From Aquimarina algiphila (GTDB taxonomy: Bacteria; Bacteroidota; Bacteroidia; Flavobacteriales; Flavobacteriaceae), in contig NZ_VLNR01000048.1 of NCBI RefSeq assembly GCF_007489275.1, positions 1-63,754 on the forward strand: a stretch of DNA of 63,754 nucleotides. The letters are read 5' to 3'. Below, piece by piece: positions 34,611 through 44,889 of the stretch (the stretch's first letter is position 1; each line of letters starts with the position of its first letter). Position numbers and translations under genes: made by a program. Under the pieces are notes generated by a model. The model ran no database searches and was not told where the DNA came from. It saw only the letters and a program-made list of their open reading frames with translations.

Positions 34611-36905
34611 ATGAAAATTAAAAATGTAAATCTTTTTCTATTAACTCTAGTTTTTTGTTTACCATTTCTAGGTATCCAAGCGCAAGATGAAGACGTATTA
34701 TTTCAAGCATTTGACTGGAATGTACAGAACCAACCAGCAGGGCAAACCTGGTATGATGTTGTATCACAAAATAGAAATACTATCAACGATGCAGGCATTG
34801 ACCTCATATGGATGCCACCTCCAAGTAACTCTGCAGCTCCTCAAGGATATTTACCCCGAGAATTAAACAACCTCAATAGCGCATATGGAACAGAGACACA
34901 ATTAAAAAATCTAATTAATCAATATCATTCTTTAGATATTAAAGTAATAAGTGATATTGTAATCAATCATAGAGTTGGTACCAATGATGCGGTAACATTT
35001 ACAAATCCAGCATGGCCAACATTTTATATCACTGCTGATGACGAAGGAAGAAATTTTGTTAATGGCCCTGTAGAGTTTAGTATCAATGGTGATTTCGTAC
35101 CTGGATTTAGTCTTAAATCTGATGGTTCTAATGGTGCTTTTGCTGCAGCAAGAGATCTTGATCATAAAAATCCTGCAGTAAGAGCAGAAATCATTAAATG
35201 GATGAGATTCCTAAAAAATGATATCGGTTTTGATGGTTGGAGGTATGATTTTGTTCATGGATATGATCCTATTTATAACAAAGAATATAATGACGCTACA
35301 AATCCATATTTTGCAGTTGGAGAATTATTAGAAAGTAGTAGAGTACAGACAAATAATTTTGTGAATAGAACACAGCAATCCTCATCTGCCTTTGATTTTA
35401 ATACCAAAGTAAGTTTACAAAATGCTATTAGAGATAATAACCTTTCTTATTTAAGGGATGGACAAGGAAAACCATCAGGAATGATTGGCATAAATCCATC
35501 AAAATCTGTAACATTTCTAGACAACCATGATACAGGGTTTGCTCAGCAGTGCTGTGGCTCTAATTATGTTTTTCCCGGAGGAGAAACTAATCTTAGAAAA
35601 GGATATGCATATATTTTAACCCATCCAGGTAATCCAATGGTATTCTGGACTCATTTTATAGATGGTGGTTCGGGAGTAAGAAATGCCATCAAAAACTTAA
35701 TCTCTGCAAGAAAAAGTGTTCGAGTACATTCGGGATCTACTATAAATATAGCAGAGGCACGTGGTAATCTATATGCTGCATATATTGATGGAAAATCAGG
35801 AACACTAGCAATGAAACTAGGAAATGGAAACTGGTCTCCAAACGGCAGTGGTTGGACTCTTAAAACATCAGGTACAGATTATGCAGTGTGGACTAAAGGT
35901 GGCGATACCGGAGGTGGAGATACAGTCGCACCTTATACTGTTAATTTCTTTAAACCTAATGGTTGGAATAATACAGTAAATGCATATTTCTTTGATGCAG
36001 GAAATAACACTACTTTACCTGGAACCAGTGGATGGCCTGGACAACAAATGACCAATATATCAGGAACAAGCTGGTATTCATTTACAGTAACTCCTCCTTC
36101 TGGCGTTTCTGCTGCAAATCTAAGAGTGATCTTTAATGATGGAAATAACCAAACCGATGACTTATCAAGAAGTACCAATGGATGGTATAGAGGTAATACA
36201 TGGTCTAACAATTGTCCAAGCAATTGTTCTAGTAGTGGTTCTGGTGGAGGTTCATCATCCTCTGTAACACTTAACTTCCTAAAACCTGGTGATGGATGGG
36301 GAAATACTGCTAGAATTTATCTCTACAATAAGTCTAACAATCAAACTTTAACAGGTACACCAGGATGGCCCGGCCGATCAATGAGTAATATCAGTGGTAC
36401 CTCATGGTCTAGTAATACATTTACTATTCCTAGCGGTGTTTCAACCAATGATATTGGAGTAGTATTTAATAATGGTAGTGGCCAACAAACAGTTGATTTA
36501 ACAAGAGGAATAAATGGATGGTTTAGAGTTACCGGGAGTACAAACGGGAAAAGAAATGGAAACTGGTCTGCAAATTGTACAACCGACTGCCCCACAAGCA
36601 ATGCAGCACAACTTCTAACAACAAACAAAATAGATTCTCTAGAAAATTTTAATAAAGCAACTATTTCTCCTAATCCTATTACAGATCAAACCAAATTATA
36701 TGTAACAACCGAAAACCAAGGATTGCTACAAGTTACAGTTTCGAATATATTAGGACAAACAAAAACACTATATCATCAAGAAACCCAAGCAGGTAATCAA
36801 ATTATTGATATTAAAAACGGTGTAACCGACCAACAAGGAATATATTTTTATACCATTTCTCTTGATAAAAATACAATTGGTCAAGTAAAAGCTATTAAAC
36901 AATAA
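34611..36905 (+). CDS. Secreted alpha-amylase, GH13, with two starch-binding modules
   Basis: A 764-residue exported enzyme that hydrolyses alpha-1,4-glucan. Signal peptide at ~1-24 (LPFLGIQAQ). The GH13 barrel occupies ~25-380 with the catalytic residues visible: D213 in GWRYDFVHGY (nucleophile), E238 in VGELLE (acid/base) and D307 in FLDNHDTG. A small C domain with glycine-rich strands follows. Two repeats of a starch-binding module of the CBM26 type lie at about 445-540 and 550-665 (VNFFKPNGWNNTVNAYFFD and LNFLKPGDGWGNTARIYLYN), joined by a Ser/Gly linker. A type IX sorting tail (ATISPNPITDQTKLYV) ends it. Confidence 0.9.
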   Translation: MKIKNVNLFLLTLVFCLPFLGIQAQDEDVLFQAFDWNVQNQPAGQTWYDVVSQNRNTINDAGIDLIWMPPPSNSAAPQGYLPRELNNLNSAYGTETQLKNLINQYHSLDIKVISDIVINHRVGTNDAVTFTNPAWPTFYITADDEGRNFVNGPVEFSINGDFVPGFSLKSDGSNGAFAAARDLDHKNPAVRAEIIKWMRFLKNDIGFDGWRYDFVHGYDPIYNKEYNDATNPYFAVGELLESSRVQTNNFVNRTQQSSSAFDFNTKVSLQNAIRDNNLSYLRDGQGKPSGMIGINPSKSVTFLDNHDTGFAQQCCGSNYVFPGGETNLRKGYAYILTHPGNPMVFWTHFIDGGSGVRNAIKNLISARKSVRVHSGSTINIAEARGNLYAAYIDGKSGTLAMKLGNGNWSPNGSGWTLKTSGTDYAVWTKGGDTGGGDTVAPYTVNFFKPNGWNNTVNAYFFDAGNNTTLPGTSGWPGQQMTNISGTSWYSFTVTPPSGVSAANLRVIFNDGNNQTDDLSRSTNGWYRGNTWSNNCPSNCSSSGSGGGSSSSVTLNFLKPGDGWGNTARIYLYNKSNNQTLTGTPGWPGRSMSNISGTSWSSNTFTIPSGVSTNDIGVVFNNGSGQQTVDLTRGINGWFRVTGSTNGKRNGNWSANCTTDCPTSNAAQLLTTNKIDSLENFNKATISPNPITDQTKLYVTTENQGLLQVTVSNILGQTKTLYHQETQAGNQIIDIKNGVTDQQGIYFYTISLDKNTIGQVKAIKQ

Positions 36906-36955
36906 TAAGCTAAAAAATTATATATTTTATTATAGCATTTATGCTATAAACAGAC

Positions 36956-36994
36956 AAGCGGTTGTTACTTTTAATGAAGTAGCAACCGCTTTTT
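36956..36994 (+). terminator. Terminator of the amylase gene
   Basis: Fifteen-base arms AAGCGGTTGTTACTT and AAGTAGCAACCGCTT (one G-T pair) are followed by five T. A second palindrome, TTATAGCAT-TT-ATGCTATAA at 36930-36949, precedes it and may stabilise the RNA end. Confidence 0.85.
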
Positions 36995-37043
36995 AAATTA
37001 TGTTTATTACTTTTAGCTTTTATTACCACACTAAATTCTTACC

Positions 37044-37838
37044 ATGAAAAAAATATTTTTTCTTTACCTTATCTTATCATTAGTAGCTTGTAGAAAAGAA
37101 ACTACAGATAAAACCAATAATCAACTTGCTGTAACCGATCAAGAAGATACATTAAAAACGACAACTAAAAAAAATCATCAGATCAGAGAAGTAAAAAAAG
37201 CTACAATCGTTCCTAAATTAGATGGAAATATGGACGATCCCGTTTGGAAAGAAGTCATTTGGTATGGATTGGATCAAAAATGGTTAGGCGAAGACTATAC
37301 TGTTGATGATTTTTTTGGACGCTATAAAATGGTCTGGACACCAGAAGCACTATATATTTTGGTCGAAATCAAAGACAATAAATTATACGATCAAAATAAA
37401 GATCCATTAACATTATGGTGGGATGATGATTGTGTAGAAATATTTATTGATGCTGACAATTCTGGAGGTAATCACCAATTTTCAAATAATGCTTTTGCAT
37501 ATCATGTTGCTCTCGATGGTAATGTAGTTGACTTAGGAAAAGATAAGAAACCGCTACTCTATAACAATCATGTAACTACCAAAAGAGTTACCAAAGGTGA
37601 TGTTTCAGTTTGGGAATTTGAAATGATTGTCTATGATGATACTTATGAGGAAGGGAAAGTCAATGACCCTGTAATTTTAAAGAAAGATCAACAATTGGGA
37701 TTTGCTATAGCCTATAATGATAATGATGGTAGTAAGGAACGAGAAAATTTTATTGGTTCGGTTTTTATCCCAGGTGAGGAAAAAAACTTAGGTTGGATTA
37801 ATGCTGATGTATTTGGCACTATTCTGTTGGTGGAATAA
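37044..37838 (+). CDS. CBM9-like carbohydrate-binding lipoprotein
   Basis: A 264-residue lipoprotein: signal MKKIFFLYLILSLVA with lipobox Cys16. From about residue 50 it is a family 9 carbohydrate-binding fold: PKLDGNMDDPVWKEV, then YKMVWTPEALYILVEIKDN and WWDDDCVEIFIDADNSGGNH, which is the standard CBM9/DOMON-like pattern of a beta-sandwich with an acidic calcium site. Such lipoproteins often bind sugar ends or haem. It is separate from the amylase gene, with a terminator between. Confidence 0.82.
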   Translation: MKKIFFLYLILSLVACRKETTDKTNNQLAVTDQEDTLKTTTKKNHQIREVKKATIVPKLDGNMDDPVWKEVIWYGLDQKWLGEDYTVDDFFGRYKMVWTPEALYILVEIKDNKLYDQNKDPLTLWWDDDCVEIFIDADNSGGNHQFSNNAFAYHVALDGNVVDLGKDKKPLLYNNHVTTKRVTKGDVSVWEFEMIVYDDTYEEGKVNDPVILKKDQQLGFAIAYNDNDGSKERENFIGSVFIPGEEKNLGWINADVFGTILLVE

Positions 37839-38037
37839 TTGTATAGGAATAGAAACCTCTTTTTAAGTCACATCAGCATGTACTTTAATGAAAGTACATT
37901 TGTAATGTAAAACATATATTTTTACCCCAATTAATTAGTATTATTGGCCAAAATCTATTGATTTCTCTACTTATGAAAAGTAGAAATCTTTTATAAAAGC
38001 CTTTATTTCAATTTTATGTATTAAAACCTATGTTTTT

Positions 38038-39192
38038 TTGAAACCAAAATTTTACATACTCCCGGTTATTATAATTTCTCAATTTTTTTGTACCTCCTTA
38101 TGGTTTGCCGGGAATGCTGTTATTGATGACCTTGCTACACAATTTAATGCAGAGTTTAATATTTTAGGATATCTTCTGTCTTTTGTACAATTTGGTTTTA
38201 TAATAGGCACTCTTACTTTTGCATTACTAACACTTGCAGATCGTTTTTCTCCATCTCGAATATTTATGATCTGTGCTTTTTTGGGAGGTTTGTCAAATCT
38301 ATCATTATTGATACCTAATATTACAGTATTTAATTTATTGACTGCCAGATTTGGAACAGGTTTTTTTCTCGCAGGGATATATCCTATAGGTATGAAAATA
38401 GCCTCTGATTATTATAAGGATGGTTTGGGAAGAGCATTAGGATATATCGTTGGGGCATTAGTTCTAGGAACTGCATTTCCTCATTTAATCAATGAATTTT
38501 CTTGGAGCAGTGATTATAAGGCAGTTATTATAAGTACATCAATATTGGCTTTTACGGGAGGACTTTCAATGTGGTTTTTGGTTCCCGATGGACCCTATAG
38601 AAAATTAGTTTCTAAACTTCAACTGGGTATAGTGACTCAACTTTTTGGAATTCCCAGTTTTAGAAAAGCTGCTTTTGGGTATTTTGGTCATATGTGGGAA
38701 CTATATGCTTTTTGGGGGTTTATACCTATCATTCTTAAAACCTATAGTGATCTTCAATCAATCCAACTTCAAGTATCCTTTTGGTCATTTATAATTATAG
38801 GAATTGGAGCTATTTCTTGTATTCTTGGAGGACTTGTTTCTTTAAAAACCGGAAGCAGAAAAGTTGCTTATAATTCGCTATTGATATCAGGAGTATTTTG
38901 TATTGCCTCTCCCCTGCTTTTTAAATTACCTCCAGAGTTATTCTTAACTGCATTAAGCATTTGGAGTATGTTGGTCATTTCTGATTCTCCTCAGTTTTCT
39001 ACAATGGTAGCAGCAGCAGCACCACCAGAACTAAAAGGCACAGGACTTACTATTACCAATTGTATTGGATTTGCAATTACTATATTAAGCATTCAACTAT
39101 TATCCTTCTTAACTGGAAAAATAGACAATACCATGCTTTATCTATTTTTAAGCATAGGTCCAATTTTTGGGTTATATGCATTAAGAAAATAA
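38038..39192 (+). CDS. MFS transporter
   Basis: A 384-residue transporter of the major facilitator superfamily with about twelve helices (for example FYILPVIIISQFFCTSLWFA and LLTARFGTGFFLAGIYPIGM). The start appears to be TTG at 38038: the nearby ATG at 38030 is out of frame and runs into TGA. The loop after helix 2 (LADRFSPSRIFM) has the conserved A-loop Asp-Arg. It ends convergently with the ECF sigma gene. The substrate cannot be judged. No terminator is seen between the two. Confidence 0.85.
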   Translation: MKPKFYILPVIIISQFFCTSLWFAGNAVIDDLATQFNAEFNILGYLLSFVQFGFIIGTLTFALLTLADRFSPSRIFMICAFLGGLSNLSLLIPNITVFNLLTARFGTGFFLAGIYPIGMKIASDYYKDGLGRALGYIVGALVLGTAFPHLINEFSWSSDYKAVIISTSILAFTGGLSMWFLVPDGPYRKLVSKLQLGIVTQLFGIPSFRKAAFGYFGHMWELYAFWGFIPIILKTYSDLQSIQLQVSFWSFIIIGIGAISCILGGLVSLKTGSRKVAYNSLLISGVFCIASPLLFKLPPELFLTALSIWSMLVISDSPQFSTMVAAAAPPELKGTGLTITNCIGFAITILSIQLLSFLTGKIDNTMLYLFLSIGPIFGLYALRK

Positions 39193-39215
39193 GTTTAAAA
39201 TTTTATAGCAAAATA

Positions 39216-39752
39216 TTATAAAGCGTCTAACGCCTCTTTAATTCTAGACATCGCCTTTGACATTTGAGCTTCTACTGTTTTAACAGAAATGCCTAGTTGC
39301 TCTGCTACTTCTTTATATTTAAAACCTTGTACTTTATTCAATACAAAGATTTCTTTGCATTTGGGTGGAAGTTTTTCTATTTCAATATTAACACAACGTA
39401 TTCTATTATTAATAAAATCATTATCTTCTTCTATAAAAAAATCCAGAGCTTCTTTTTGTACTCGCTCTATATAATTCAGTTCTTTTTTATTTTTCTTATA
39501 GCTATCAATCAATTCATAGTAACAAGATTTATACAAATAACTTTTAATAGAAGTATTAATATTTAGTTTTTCTTTATTCTTCCATATCTTAAGCATTACG
39601 TTCTGTACAATATCTTCAGCTTGCTGTTTATCTCTTGATAAACTAAAAACATAGGCACACAGCTCGTTATAGTACATTTCATATAAACGCCTATATACAA
39701 ATTCGTTCCCTTTCCTAAGTTCTTCTATTTGAGTTTTGTTCTCTATAGCAAT
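39216..39752 (-). CDS. ECF sigma factor of the SusC-type uptake locus
   Basis: An ECF sigma-70 factor that in this phylum is held by a FecR anti-sigma and freed by a TonB receptor. Region 2 is QAEDIVQNVMLKIWKNKEKL and region 4 is LPPKCKEIFVLNKVQGFKYK. The first ATG (39677) would cut off the expected ELRKGNEFVYRRLYEMYYNEL helix of region 2.1. The frame stays open to a stop at 39761-39759 without ATG, GTG or TTG. The real start is probably ATT at 39752 or ATA at 39746; an AAAAAGG lies six bases before the ATA. It is divergent from the FecR gene. Confidence 0.88.
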   Translation of the reverse strand: MAIENKTQIEELRKGNEFVYRRLYEMYYNELCAYVFSLSRDKQQAEDIVQNVMLKIWKNKEKLNINTSIKSYLYKSCYYELIDSYKKNKKELNYIERVQKEALDFFIEEDNDFINNRIRCVNIEIEKLPPKCKEIFVLNKVQGFKYKEVAEQLGISVKTVEAQMSKAMSRIKEALDAL

Positions 39753-39888
39753 CCTTTTTTAACCCATTTTTAACCCCAATTCCGAAACAATTAACAAAAA
39801 CTTTACATAAATAATAAAAAAAATAGTTCCAAGAGTAAGGGTTTTTTATTTTTTTGAAGTCTTAACTATAAATAAGCCAATAATTCGC

Positions 39889-41061
39889 ATGAAAAATAAT
39901 AAGGATTTGGATACAAATCAAATTATAAAATACTTAAATAATGAAATGACTGAGAGTGAAATCATAGAGCTCGAAACGTTATTAAAAGATGAAAAAAATC
40001 TTAATTTATTTAAGAAATATATTGTCACCGATCATTATATACAATTGAGTAAAAATGACTTTGATAGTCAAAAAGCTTCTTCACTATTCCAAAAACATAT
40101 ACAAAATACAAAATCTCTTACTAAAACTAACAAAAATAGAAACAATAATTATTTAAAATATGCCGCTGTCTTTATTGGTTTAATATTAGGGGGTACTTTT
40201 TTATATAATAAAAACATTTCTAATGAAAATGAGATCATTACCGAAGTAACATTACAACAAGGTGATGGAAGTATTGAGACCTTACAGGATAACGAATTGT
40301 TTAAGGAAATTAAAAATGAAGACGGAACCATATTAGCGTTCCAAGAAAAAAACAAAATCGTTTATAATAACGAAGGTAATAATGCTACTTCTGAAGAAAA
40401 AGTAGTGATAAACACATTAAGAGTTCCTTACGGAAAAAAAATCCAATTAGTTTTATCAGACGGTACCACTGTTCATGTTAATGCAGGTTCTACTTTAAAA
40501 TTCCCTTCAAAATTCCTGAGTGGTCAAATACGTGAAGTAGATCTATCAGGAGAAGCCTATTTTGAAGTAGCCAGAAATGAAAAAGATCCTTTTATTGTTT
40601 CTACCAATGGCATTAGAACTGAAGTTCTGGGAACAAAGTTTAATGTTTCTTCTTATGCAGATGATTCTTTTTCTGAAGTTGTTTTAGTTGAAGGTAGTGT
40701 AGGAGTATTCAAGGACAAAAACAGATTTGATAAGAATACAGATAAGATCTTATCCCCAAATCAAAAAGCTAGTTTATCAAAATCAAGTCAGAGTTTAAAC
40801 ATCTCCAATGTTAAAACAGAAAATTATATCGCTTGGGTAGATGGGATATTATTATTCAAAAGTGAGAGTTTTGAAACTGTAATGAAAAAACTTGAAAGAT
40901 TTTACGATAAAAAAATAACAATCAACTACCAAAATATTAAAACGGAAAAATTCACTGGTCGCTTTGATGTTGAGAATGTTGAAGATGTATTAAAGACTTT
41001 TAAAAGCAATACATTCTTCAATTATCGCATCAAAGGAAATGAAATAATTATTAACCCCTAA
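39889..41061 (+). CDS. FecR-family anti-sigma factor
   Basis: A 390-residue inner-membrane anti-sigma factor. Residues 1-80 are the cytoplasmic sigma-binding part (IIKYLNNEMTESEIIELETL). One membrane helix follows near 88-106 (YAAVFIGLILGGTFLYNK). The periplasmic FecR domain (~150-270, LRVPYGKKIQLVLSDGTTVH then VDLSGEAYFEVARNEKDPF) is followed by a C-terminal DUF4974 (~310-390) that contacts the receptor's signalling domain. It is transcribed away from the sigma gene and leads directly to SusC, after a hairpin. Confidence 0.93.
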   Translation: MKNNKDLDTNQIIKYLNNEMTESEIIELETLLKDEKNLNLFKKYIVTDHYIQLSKNDFDSQKASSLFQKHIQNTKSLTKTNKNRNNNYLKYAAVFIGLILGGTFLYNKNISNENEIITEVTLQQGDGSIETLQDNELFKEIKNEDGTILAFQEKNKIVYNNEGNNATSEEKVVINTLRVPYGKKIQLVLSDGTTVHVNAGSTLKFPSKFLSGQIREVDLSGEAYFEVARNEKDPFIVSTNGIRTEVLGTKFNVSSYADDSFSEVVLVEGSVGVFKDKNRFDKNTDKILSPNQKASLSKSSQSLNISNVKTENYIAWVDGILLFKSESFETVMKKLERFYDKKITINYQNIKTEKFTGRFDVENVEDVLKTFKSNTFFNYRIKGNEIIINP

Positions 41062-41096
41062 AAACAAAATATGGCAAGAAATCAACCATAAAAAAT

Positions 41097-41131
41097 AAAA
41101 ATCGAGAAATGCTGCAACATCTCTCGATTTT
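41097..41131 (+). terminator. Hairpin between fecR and susC
   Basis: Arms AAAATCGAGA and TCTCGATTTT form a ten-pair stem with no long T tract after it. It may be an attenuator or partial terminator lowering SusC read-through, and it leaves about 20 bases before the susC ATG. Confidence 0.55.
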
Positions 41132-41151
41132 AGAGTAAGCTTAATTTAACA

Positions 41152-44100
41152 ATGGTTCAATCATTAAATCATATTAAAAATATGAAAAAAATTAAACAGA
41201 ACCGCAAAATTGGTGCGGTAAAATTAATATTTAATTTAAAAATGAGACTAACAGTTCTACTAATTATACTGTCTCTCTTTAGAATAAATGCAAATACATA
41301 TTCTCAAAACACTAAGATTAGCTTGGATGTAAAAAATTTCACAATTGAGAATGTATTTGATTTGATACAACAAAAAACAGAATTTAAAGTATTTTTTAAA
41401 GACGCAGAAGTAAATACCAAACGTAAGATATCTCTTAAAGTATCTAACAAAAGAGTAGAATACATTTTGGATAAAATCTTTAAAAACACTGATGTATCTT
41501 ACAAAATAATTGATAAACAAATTGTATTAATAAAAAAACTAATTAATACGAATAATGTTCCTAAAAAACCACAAATTGCTTTTGTTAAACCGCAAAAAGG
41601 TTTTGAAATTAGTGGGCAAGTAGTTGATCCCGATGGACTACCCGTTCCTGGAACTACAATATCTATTGAAGGTACTACAAGAGGAGTGGTTGCTGATTTT
41701 GACGGAAATTTCACAATTCGTGTTTCTGTTGCAGATGTGTTAAAAATCGAAAGTTTAGGTTTCGAAAATCAAACAATCGCAATTACTGATAAAAATAAAA
41801 CGACTTATAATATTGTACTATCCAAAGGAGTAGAAGGCCTTGAAGAAATTGTAATCACAGGATACCAAAATATTAGAAAAAAATTCTTTACTGGTGCTTC
41901 ACAATCTTTAAAAGCAGAAGAAATCAAACTTGAAGGTGTTCCTGATATTTCTAGATCATTAGAAGGAAGAGCTGCCGGTGTATCAATACAAAATGTAACA
42001 GGTACTTTTGGTGCTACTCCAAGAATAACCATACGAGGGTCTTCTTCTATCTTAGGGGATACAAAACCAATCTGGATTATTGACGGTGCTATACAAGAGG
42101 AAATCGTAAATGTATCTTTAAACGATTTAGTATCTGGAGATTCTAGTACATTATTAAGTTCTGCAGTAGCTGGATTAAATGGATCAGACATTGCAAGTAT
42201 AGAAATATTAAAAGATGCTTCTGCAACAGCACTTTATGGTGCACGAGCGCTAAATGGTGTTGTTGTAATAACTACAAAATCTGGTAAAAGAAATCAAAAA
42301 ACAAAGGTTAGTTATTCTGCAGAATATGCAGTAAGAGCGAGACCAACTTACGGTCAGTATGATTTACTTAATTCTCAAGAGACTGTTTCTATTTATAGAG
42401 AATTAGAATCAAAAGGTTTTTTAAATCTAGCATCCAGCTTGCAAGGTAGATTTGGAGGTATTTATAATCAAATGTATAGAGCAATTAATACATTTAACCC
42501 TGAAACAAATTCTTTTGCCCTTACTAATACTCCAGAAGCAAGAGCTAGATTCTTACAACAATATGAATTAGCAAATACGGATTGGTTTAAAACACTTTTT
42601 AGAGAAAACTTAACACAAAATCATTCTATAAGTTTCTCTGGTGGTGGTGAAAGCTCATCTCATTATTCATCTATTGGTTACTTTACTGATCCCGGACTTA
42701 CCATAGCAGATCGTGTACGAAGGCTTACTGGTAATATTAGGAACACATACTATCTGGGAGAAAAATATAAAGTAACTACTCTTATTCAAGGATCATATAG
42801 AGATCAAAATGCACCAGGTGCATTTGATAGATTATCTGATGTAGTAAATGGAGGATTTGACAGGGACTTTGACATTAACCCTTTTAGTTATGCACTTAAT
42901 ACTAGTCGTGCGCTTAGACCAAGAGATAACCAAGGTAATCTTGAGTTTTTTAGATATAACTGGGCTCCATTTAACATCTTAAATGAGATTGAGAATAACA
43001 CCACAGAATTAACCGTTCTTGATTTAAAGATTCAAGGTGAGTTTGAAGCAAAAATTAATGAGAAATTAAAATATAATTTCCTTGGTACTGCAAGATATGC
43101 TACTGCTGCAAATGAACATAAAGCTACAGAAAACTCTAACGTTGCGGCTGCTTACAGAGCTAACGAAACAACTATTGTAGAAGATCAAAATACCTTCTTA
43201 TTTCAAGATCCTGACAGGCCTAACTCCAGACCACAGGTAGTACTTCCTTTTGGTGGTATATACACCAGAAGAGATAATAAAATTATCACTTACAATTTCA
43301 GAAACACATTAGATTTCAATACTAATATTAGCGAAAAAAGTGATATTAGAGTATACTTAGGTCAAGAATTTAGGTTTACCAATAGAGAAGAAAGTATTAG
43401 TAGAGGGTTTGGTTATCAATTTGATAAAGGTGGAGTTCCTTTCACAGATCCAGATATAATTGATAAGATTATATTAGATGGTGGTGATTATTTTGGTTTA
43501 GAACAAACCAGAGAACGCGGAGCTACTTTCTTTGCTACTGCAACCTATGCATTTGATGAAAAATACATCCTAAATGTAACAGGAAACTACGAAGGTTCTA
43601 ACAGAGCTGGTAAATCTTCTAGCGCAAGATGGTTACCTACCTATAATGTAGGTGCTAAATGGAACATTGATCAAGAACAATTCATTCAGGATATTGATTG
43701 GATATCAAAATTAGCTATCCGTCCTAGTTATGGACTTGTTGGTTTACTTGCTGATAATGTAAGTAATAATTTACCCGTTTTTAGAAATGTAGTTACAGAT
43801 CGATTAAATCCTAATACACGAGAAAATGCAATTAATATTGCTGCATTACAAAACACAGAATTAACCTGGGAAAAGACTTTTGAACTTAATCTTGGATTAG
43901 ATGCTGGTTTTTTTGACAATAGAATTTCTCTTGTAGCTGATGTGTATTTTAGAAAAGGTGAAGATTTAATTGATGAAATCAGAACTTCTGGTATTGGTGG
44001 ACAATCAATTAAATTGGCTAACAATGCATCTATGAATACAAATGGAGTAGAATTTCAATTAAACACACAAAATATAGTTACTCCTAACTTTAAATGGGGT

Positions 44101-44883
44101 ACAACTATTAATGTTGCTTATTTTGATCAGGAAATTACTGAGTTACAACAAAGACCTAATGTTTTTGATTTGGTATCATCTACAGGAGGTAACGCAGTTG
44201 GTTTTCCTAGAGGGTCATTATTTTCTTTTCAATTTGATAAGTTAGACGAAAGAGGATTACCAACTTATGTTTTTAGTGATGATAGAGATCCTATTTCTGG
44301 AGTTGACTTCCAGGAGGTAGAAGACATACAAGATTATCTTAAGTTTGAGGGATCTGTAGAGCCTAATTTAACTGGTGGATTTGCTAACAACTTTACCTAT
44401 AAGAATTGGGATCTTAGTTTCTTCGTAACTTTTTCTGCCGGAAATAAAATTCGATTAGACCCTTATTACACTTCTACATATAGTGATTTGTCCGTTTTCC
44501 CTACAGAGTTTAGAAACAGATGGTTATTCCCTGGAGACGAAAACACAACTAACATTCCTGTGATCCCTTCACGAAGGTTAATTAACGAAGTAGGAACCAA
44601 TGAAATTGCCCGAGCATATAACGCATATAACTTCTCTACAGAGAGAATTGCTGATGGTGATTTTATTAGAATGAAGAATATTTCTTTATCCTATACTTTC
44701 CCAAAAAAGACAATTGATGCAATAGGGTTAAACAACCTTAAGATGACATTTCAGTCAACAAACCCTTTCTTAATATATTCTGACGATAACCTTAACGGAC
44801 AAGATCCAGAATTTTTCAGAGCAGGTGGTGTTGCTTACCCAATTGCTAAACAATATACTGTATCACTAAATCTTGGATTTTAA
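41152..44883 (+). CDS. SusC/RagA TonB-dependent receptor with STN signalling domain
   Basis: A 1243-residue outer-membrane importer. An N-terminal hydrophobic segment near residues 28-48 is the signal peptide (start could also be the ATG at 41182). An STN domain spans ~55-125 (ISLDVKNFTIENVFDLIQQK). A carboxypeptidase-like domain lies at ~145-225 (ISGQVVDPDGLPVPGTTISI). The plug (~240-380) has SLEGRAAGVSIQNV and ASATALYGARALNGVVVITT. The beta-barrel ends with the aromatic YTVSLNLGF. The STN domain links it to the upstream FecR/sigma pair. It forms the outer-membrane complex with SusD, six bases downstream. The ligand is unknown. Confidence 0.96.
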   Translation: MVQSLNHIKNMKKIKQNRKIGAVKLIFNLKMRLTVLLIILSLFRINANTYSQNTKISLDVKNFTIENVFDLIQQKTEFKVFFKDAEVNTKRKISLKVSNKRVEYILDKIFKNTDVSYKIIDKQIVLIKKLINTNNVPKKPQIAFVKPQKGFEISGQVVDPDGLPVPGTTISIEGTTRGVVADFDGNFTIRVSVADVLKIESLGFENQTIAITDKNKTTYNIVLSKGVEGLEEIVITGYQNIRKKFFTGASQSLKAEEIKLEGVPDISRSLEGRAAGVSIQNVTGTFGATPRITIRGSSSILGDTKPIWIIDGAIQEEIVNVSLNDLVSGDSSTLLSSAVAGLNGSDIASIEILKDASATALYGARALNGVVVITTKSGKRNQKTKVSYSAEYAVRARPTYGQYDLLNSQETVSIYRELESKGFLNLASSLQGRFGGIYNQMYRAINTFNPETNSFALTNTPEARARFLQQYELANTDWFKTLFRENLTQNHSISFSGGGESSSHYSSIGYFTDPGLTIADRVRRLTGNIRNTYYLGEKYKVTTLIQGSYRDQNAPGAFDRLSDVVNGGFDRDFDINPFSYALNTSRALRPRDNQGNLEFFRYNWAPFNILNEIENNTTELTVLDLKIQGEFEAKINEKLKYNFLGTARYATAANEHKATENSNVAAAYRANETTIVEDQNTFLFQDPDRPNSRPQVVLPFGGIYTRRDNKIITYNFRNTLDFNTNISEKSDIRVYLGQEFRFTNREESISRGFGYQFDKGGVPFTDPDIIDKIILDGGDYFGLEQTRERGATFFATATYAFDEKYILNVTGNYEGSNRAGKSSSARWLPTYNVGAKWNIDQEQFIQDIDWISKLAIRPSYGLVGLLADNVSNNLPVFRNVVTDRLNPNTRENAINIAALQNTELTWEKTFELNLGLDAGFFDNRISLVADVYFRKGEDLIDEIRTSGIGGQSIKLANNASMNTNGVEFQLNTQNIVTPNFKWGTTINVAYFDQEITELQQRPNVFDLVSSTGGNAVGFPRGSLFSFQFDKLDERGLPTYVFSDDRDPISGVDFQEVEDIQDYLKFEGSVEPNLTGGFANNFTYKNWDLSFFVTFSAGNKIRLDPYYTSTYSDLSVFPTEFRNRWLFPGDENTTNIPVIPSRRLINEVGTNEIARAYNAYNFSTERIADGDFIRMKNISLSYTFPKKTIDAIGLNNLKMTFQSTNPFLIYSDDNLNGQDPEFFRAGGVAYPIAKQYTVSLNLGF

Positions 44884-44889
44884 AAAGAA

